A DNA stretch of 64,000 nucleotides from Actinoplanes regularis (GTDB taxonomy: Bacteria > Actinomycetota > Actinomycetes > Mycobacteriales > Micromonosporaceae): NCBI RefSeq assembly GCF_900188005.1, contig NZ_FZNR01000008.1, positions 248,001 to 312,000 of the forward strand. Direction: 5' to 3'. The notes under the pieces are model-generated. The model had not been told where the DNA came from. It did no database searches and saw only the letters and a list, made by a program, of their open reading frames with translations. The translations under genes and the position numbers were made by a program. Positions 57,374 through 64,000 of the stretch are shown here, piece after piece (the first letter of the stretch is position 1; the number at the start of each line of letters is the position of its first letter).

Positions 57374-58414
57374 GTGGAGAGCAACCGAGCGGGCCGGGTG
57401 GCGGCCTTGATCACGCTCGCCGATCGCTTCGGCCGCGTCGCGACCGACCTGCGGGTCTCCCTCACCGATCGCTGCAATCTGCGGTGCACCTACTGCATGC
57501 CCGCGGAGGGTCTGGCCTGGATGCCCCAGCCCGACCAGCTCACCGACGACGAGGTGATCCGGCTGGTCCGGATCGCGGTCGAGCGTCTCGGCGTCACCGA
57601 GGTCCGGTTCACCGGCGGGGAGCCACTGATCCGGCGGGGTCTGGTCGGCATCGTCGCTGAGGCGGCCCGGTTGAGTCCGCGGCCCAAGCTCTCGGTCACC
57701 ACCAACGGCATCGGGTTGGACCGGCTCGCCCCGTCCCTCCGGGAGGCCGGGCTCGATCGGGTCAACGTCTCGCTCGACACTCTCGATCCCGGCCGATTCG
57801 AGGCGCTGACCCGGCGCGATCGGCATGCCGATGTGCTGCACGGCCTGCGCGCCGCGGCGGAGGCCGGGCTGACTCCCGTCAAGATCAATACGGTCCTGAT
57901 GCGCGGGGTCAACGATGACGAGGCCCCGGCGCTGCTGCGGTTCGCCCTGGAGCACGGATACCAACTGCGGTTCATCGAGCAGATGCCGCTCGACGCCCAG
58001 CACCAGTGGGACCGGCACACCATGGTCACCGCCGAGGAGATCCTGACGGCGCTGGCACCCTTCGATCTACGACCTGACGTTGTTTCACGTGGAACGGCTC
58101 CGGCCGAGACCTGGCTGGTCCCCGGCTATACCGACGCGGCCGGGGAGCCGGCTCGGGTCGGCGTCATCGCCAGCGTGACCCGCCCGTTCTGCGGGGACTG
58201 TGACCGGACCAGGCTGACCGCCGACGGCCAGGTGCGGAACTGTCTGTTCGCCACCGAGGAGAGCGACCTGCGCAAGCTCCTGCGGGATGGTGCACCGGAC
58301 GTTGAGATCGCTGAGGGCTGGCGAGTCGCCATGTGGGGCAAGCGCGCTGGTCACGGCATCGACGATCCGGCTTTCCTGCAGCCTGCCCGGCCCATGTCCG
58401 CTATCGGAGGCTGA
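57374..58414 (+). CDS. moaA: GTP 3',8-cyclase MoaA
   Basis: 346 residues. The radical-SAM cluster CNLRCTYC (C-x3-C-x2-C counting from DRCNLRC), the VRFTGGEPLIRRGL loop, a C-terminal second cluster in CGDCDRTRLTADGQVRNC and the terminal GG. It performs the first step of molybdenum cofactor synthesis. GTG 57374 is assumed; a GTG about 21 bp further in is possible. moaD follows after 3 bp. Confidence 0.95.
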   Translation: MESNRAGRVAALITLADRFGRVATDLRVSLTDRCNLRCTYCMPAEGLAWMPQPDQLTDDEVIRLVRIAVERLGVTEVRFTGGEPLIRRGLVGIVAEAARLSPRPKLSVTTNGIGLDRLAPSLREAGLDRVNVSLDTLDPGRFEALTRRDRHADVLHGLRAAAEAGLTPVKINTVLMRGVNDDEAPALLRFALEHGYQLRFIEQMPLDAQHQWDRHTMVTAEEILTALAPFDLRPDVVSRGTAPAETWLVPGYTDAAGEPARVGVIASVTRPFCGDCDRTRLTADGQVRNCLFATEESDLRKLLRDGAPDVEIAEGWRVAMWGKRAGHGIDDPAFLQPARPMSAIGG

Positions 58415-58417
58415 CCG

Positions 58418-58660
58418 TTGCTGACCATCCGTTACTTCGCCGGGGCCCGCGCCGCGGCGGGGGGTGTCTCGACCGAAGAGATCTCCGCCGGGTCGCTGGC
58501 GGAGCTCGTCCAGATCCTGACCGACCGGCACGGTGAGCAGCTCAGCCTGGTCCTGAAGGTGGCCAGCTTCCTGGTCGACGGGCTCACCTGCCACGACCGG
58601 CGGGCAGCCCTTCCGACGGATGCGACCGTCGACATCCTGCCGCCCTTCGCCGGGGGCTGA
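58418..58660 (+). CDS. moaD: molybdopterin synthase sulfur-carrier subunit
   Basis: 80 residues with the ubiquitin-like fold (LTIRYFAGARAAAGGVSTEE, ELVQILTDRHGEQL) and the C-terminal GG (PPFAGG) that is adenylated and thiocarboxylated. TTG 58418 is three bases after the moaA stop. moaC, moaE and moeB-type genes are not in the window. Confidence 0.93.
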   Translation: MLTIRYFAGARAAAGGVSTEEISAGSLAELVQILTDRHGEQLSLVLKVASFLVDGLTCHDRRAALPTDATVDILPPFAGG

Positions 58661-58805
58661 GTCACCGATTTTTGTCATACCCCTGCGGCAGGATCAGCCG
58701 TGGATCCGGGATGGCCGAACAGGAGACGGCCGGGTGGCCTTGTGAGAGGGCTCCAGGGGATCAGGGAGACTTGTCGGACGGGCCGCACTCGGGGAGGAGT
58801 CGCAG

Positions 58806-60101
58806 GTGGTGTTGGCGTTCGTGGCGGTGATCCTGCTGGTCATCGGCTTGACCTATGCCTACCTGTGGAAGCGGCTGGTGTTGGACACGCTGCGCCCCGG
58901 GCGGGCACGGCGGGTCAGCGCGGGGATCGCGGTCGTGCTCGGTCTGCTGGCGCCGGCGACGCTGTTCGGGGTGCGCAGCGGGTACCTCAAGTGGCTCGCA
59001 TGGCCCGGGTACCTGTGGATCGCGCTGATGTTCTACCTGCTGGTCAGCCTGATCGCGCTGGAGATTCCGCGGCTGGCGCTGCGGCTGCTCTGGGTCGACC
59101 GGAGGCGCACCGGGAAAGCCGTCGAAACAGCGCCTGACACCGCCGACAGTGAGCCGGTGCTCGCGTCGGTCGCGGCCACGGCCGGCGGCAGCGGAGTGAG
59201 TGAGGCCGCGGACGACAGCACGCCGGAGACCGTCACCGCCGGCACCGCTGGTGAAAGTGGGGCGGCCACCGAGGATGGCGGGATCGATCGACGGTTGCTG
59301 CTCGCACGTGGGGCGGCGATCTTCGCCGGGCTCACCGCGGCGAGCGTCACCGGTTACGGCATCCGGACCGCGACCAGCGCGCCGAGAATCGACCGTGTGC
59401 GGATCCCGATCGCGAAGCTGCCACGGGCCATGGACGGCACCCGGCTCGCCGTGGTCTCCGACATCCACCTCGGCCCGCTGACCGGCATCGGGCACACCGA
59501 GCGCATCACCCGCGTGATCAACTCGGTGGACGCGGACCTGGTGTGTGTTGTCGGTGACCTTGTCGACGGCACTGTCGCGGAGTTGGGGCGGCTCGCCGAG
59601 CCGCTGCGCGGGATCGAGTCACGGAGAGGCGCCTACTTCGTGACCGGGAACCATGAGTACTACTCCGGCTTCCAGCCATGGATCGACGAGGTCGCCGAAC
59701 TCGGCATGCGCCCGCTGCGCAACGAGCGGGTGGAGATCGACGGACTGGATCTGGCCGGGGTCAACGACCTGGGCGGGGAGCAGTTCGGCGATCCAGCCGA
59801 TTTCCGTAGGGCTCTCGGTGACCGGGACACCAGCCGGCCGGTCGTACTGATGGCGCATCAACCGCTGGCCGCCAGGGACGCCGCGCCTTACGGCGTGGAT
59901 CTGCAGGTCTCCGGGCACACCCACGGCGGCCAGATGGCGCCGTTCAACCTCCTCGTGAAGTTGCAGCAACCGGTAGTCTCCGGCCTCGGACGGGTGGACG
60001 GCGTGCCGGTTTACGTGACCAATGGCGCGGGCTTCTGGGGGCCACCGGTCCGCGTGGGGGCGCCGCCGCAGGTCACAGTGATCGAACTCCGCGTGGCGTA
60101 A
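58806..60101 (+). CDS. membrane-bound metallophosphoesterase
   Basis: 431 residues. Three to four membrane helices in the first 100 residues (LAFVAVILLVIGLTYAYLW; WPGYLWIALMFYLLVSLIAL), a Thr/Ala-rich linker, a further segment (GAAIFAGLTAASVTGYG) and an outside calcineurin-type domain with VVSDIHLGPL, GDLVDG, GNHEYYSG, HQP and SGHTHGGQ. All dimetal ligands are present. The substrate is unknown; homologues act on phospholipid or nucleotide esters. GTG 58806. Confidence 0.92.
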   Translation: MVLAFVAVILLVIGLTYAYLWKRLVLDTLRPGRARRVSAGIAVVLGLLAPATLFGVRSGYLKWLAWPGYLWIALMFYLLVSLIALEIPRLALRLLWVDRRRTGKAVETAPDTADSEPVLASVAATAGGSGVSEAADDSTPETVTAGTAGESGAATEDGGIDRRLLLARGAAIFAGLTAASVTGYGIRTATSAPRIDRVRIPIAKLPRAMDGTRLAVVSDIHLGPLTGIGHTERITRVINSVDADLVCVVGDLVDGTVAELGRLAEPLRGIESRRGAYFVTGNHEYYSGFQPWIDEVAELGMRPLRNERVEIDGLDLAGVNDLGGEQFGDPADFRRALGDRDTSRPVVLMAHQPLAARDAAPYGVDLQVSGHTHGGQMAPFNLLVKLQQPVVSGLGRVDGVPVYVTNGAGFWGPPVRVGAPPQVTVIELRVA

Positions 60102-60165
60102 CTCATCAAGATCGGTAAGTGTGTTGAGCGTGGCGATTCGTGGCGGTACCGACGGCCGTGACAGG

Positions 60166-63277
<3,112 letters not shown>

Positions 63278-63291
<14 letters not shown>

Positions 63292-63739
63292 CGAGGGCTG
63301 CCCCGGCGAGACCGGCCAGGGCGCCCAGCAGCAGCGCCGGGCCGAACGGGAAGACCCTGCGGCGCCGGGTGGCCAGGAGGAAGACGGCCACCCCGGCGCC
63401 GATCACGTGCGCCGCGACGAACCCGGCGGCCACCGCCGGCCACCCGCCCGCGAGCCCGAGCAGCAGGGCCAGCACAGCGCCGAGCTTGACGTCGCCGAGC
63501 CCGAGTCCGCGCCCGGGAAGCAACGCGATCAGCAGATAACCGGCCCCGACCAGTACGGCCGCGAGCACCGCCGAGCCGATCCGCTGCGGCGCGAGCAGGG
63601 CCAGCGGGATCCCGGCGCCGAACGCCAACGCCGCGACCAGCGGGTCCGGCAGCCGCAGTTCGCGCAGATCGACCAGCGCGAGCAGGACGGCCGCCGTGCC
63701 CCCGAACACGCCCGCCAGGGCCATGAGTAGTGACGACAC
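63278..63739 (-). CDS. prepilin peptidase (type IV leader peptidase family, short form)
   Basis: 153 residues, five to six membrane helices. The aspartyl protease sites are the Asp in LALVDLRELRLP and the Asp in the GxGD motif GLGLGDVKLGAVLALLLG. It lacks the N-terminal methylase domain, as in small actinobacterial prepilin peptidases for Flp/Tad pili. No pilus genes are in the window. GTG 63739 is an uncertain start; ATG 63724 is also possible. The last 14 bp overlap the helicase gene. Confidence 0.88.
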
Positions 63740-63867
63740 GACCCGGAAAGGTAACGGCCGCGGCGAGCACCCGCAGGTCGGGTTGTGGACAGCGGGACGA
63801 GGCGGGCCGGTGGGAGCGGCGCACGCTACCGTGACATGCGGCATTCAAGCCGAGGAGGATCCCACCG

Positions 63868-64000
63868 ATGTCGCACACCGGCCCGTACTCCGGCCAGCCC
63901 TGGTCCGGCGGGCGGCCCGAGGAGCCGTACGCGGAGCCCTCCGATCCGTGGGGGGAGAGCCGGAGCGGCCCGGCCTGGGAGGAAATCCCGCAGGTCTCGT
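63868..64000 (+). CDS. start of a Pro/Gly-rich protein, cut by the right edge
   Basis: ATG 63868 preceded by GAGGAGG (63852-63858). The 44 visible residues (MSHTGPYSGQPWSGGRPEEP and on) are disordered and acidic, the kind of N-terminal tail found before a membrane or kinase domain in actinobacteria. Nothing more can be said from this end. Confidence 0.6.
   Translation, partial: MSHTGPYSGQPWSGGRPEEPYAEPSDPWGESRSGPAWEEIPQVS

Overview
The window comes from a high-GC actinobacterium. Frequent GTG starts, a bacterial proteasome activator ending in GQYL, a type VII secretion EccB, an LCP-family cell-wall ligase and DUF4192/DUF5926/DUF6457 proteins fit a filamentous member of the Micromonosporaceae (Actinoplanes-like). 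This placement is inferred from gene content, not from a search. Most of the sequence is ordinary, densely packed core chromosome. The clear accessory region is at 2.4-7.0 kb.

Layout: 0-2.4 kb holds an edge-truncated secreted protein, a DUF4352-like membrane protein and a quinone oxidoreductase. At 2415 there is an intact tRNA-Ser(UGA), followed by two degenerate copies of its 3' part (about 4.91 and 6.92 kb). These bound what looks like two tandem remnants of tRNA-integrated elements: a truncated tyrosine integrase joined to a HAD fragment, an internally duplicated secreted protein, the C-terminal remnant of a sodium:solute symporter, and an orphan sensor kinase. Part of this island (about 4.33-4.60 kb) is a diverged inverted copy of a chromosomal locus at about 31.27-31.53 kb.

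7-17 kb: SoxR with a perfect palindromic operator, divergent from a split transketolase; two small PH-like proteins; an unrecognised secreted protein; rhomboid protease; cyclophilin; eccB-corA; an aminotransferase. 17-24 kb: an overlapping three-gene operon (LicC-like nucleotidyltransferase, glycerol-1-phosphate dehydrogenase, CDP-alcohol phosphatidyltransferase), a glycosyltransferase, Fpg/Nei glycosylase and a polyprenyl sugar-phosphate transferase. 23.7-29.3 kb: two two-component systems (LytS/LytTR and OmpR type) separated by a cluster of DnaA-box-like sequences, then a DUF4173 membrane protein.

29.3-35.6 kb: two sodium:solute symporter loci, each led by a small membrane protein, flanking an RlpA-like secreted protein, two tandem small paralogues and a flavin reductase. 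35.8-51.8 kb: LCP protein, rhodanese, GDPD, sensor kinase, DUF5926, arginine deiminase, NERD-like, PAS and ACT proteins, prephenate dehydratase, minimal zincin, OsmC, serS with two HAD phosphatases, proteasome activator, dimethylargininase with a divergent Lrp regulator. 51.8-64 kb: YbjN-like protein, molybdenum-cofactor genes (mobA, fdhD, moaA, moaD), DUF4192, GNAT, fructosamine kinase, a membrane metallophosphoesterase, a large endonuclease Q-like/UvrD helicase fusion, a prepilin peptidase and a partial gene at the right edge.

Convergent gene pairs repeatedly end in strong GC-rich hairpins that probably act as bidirectional terminators.
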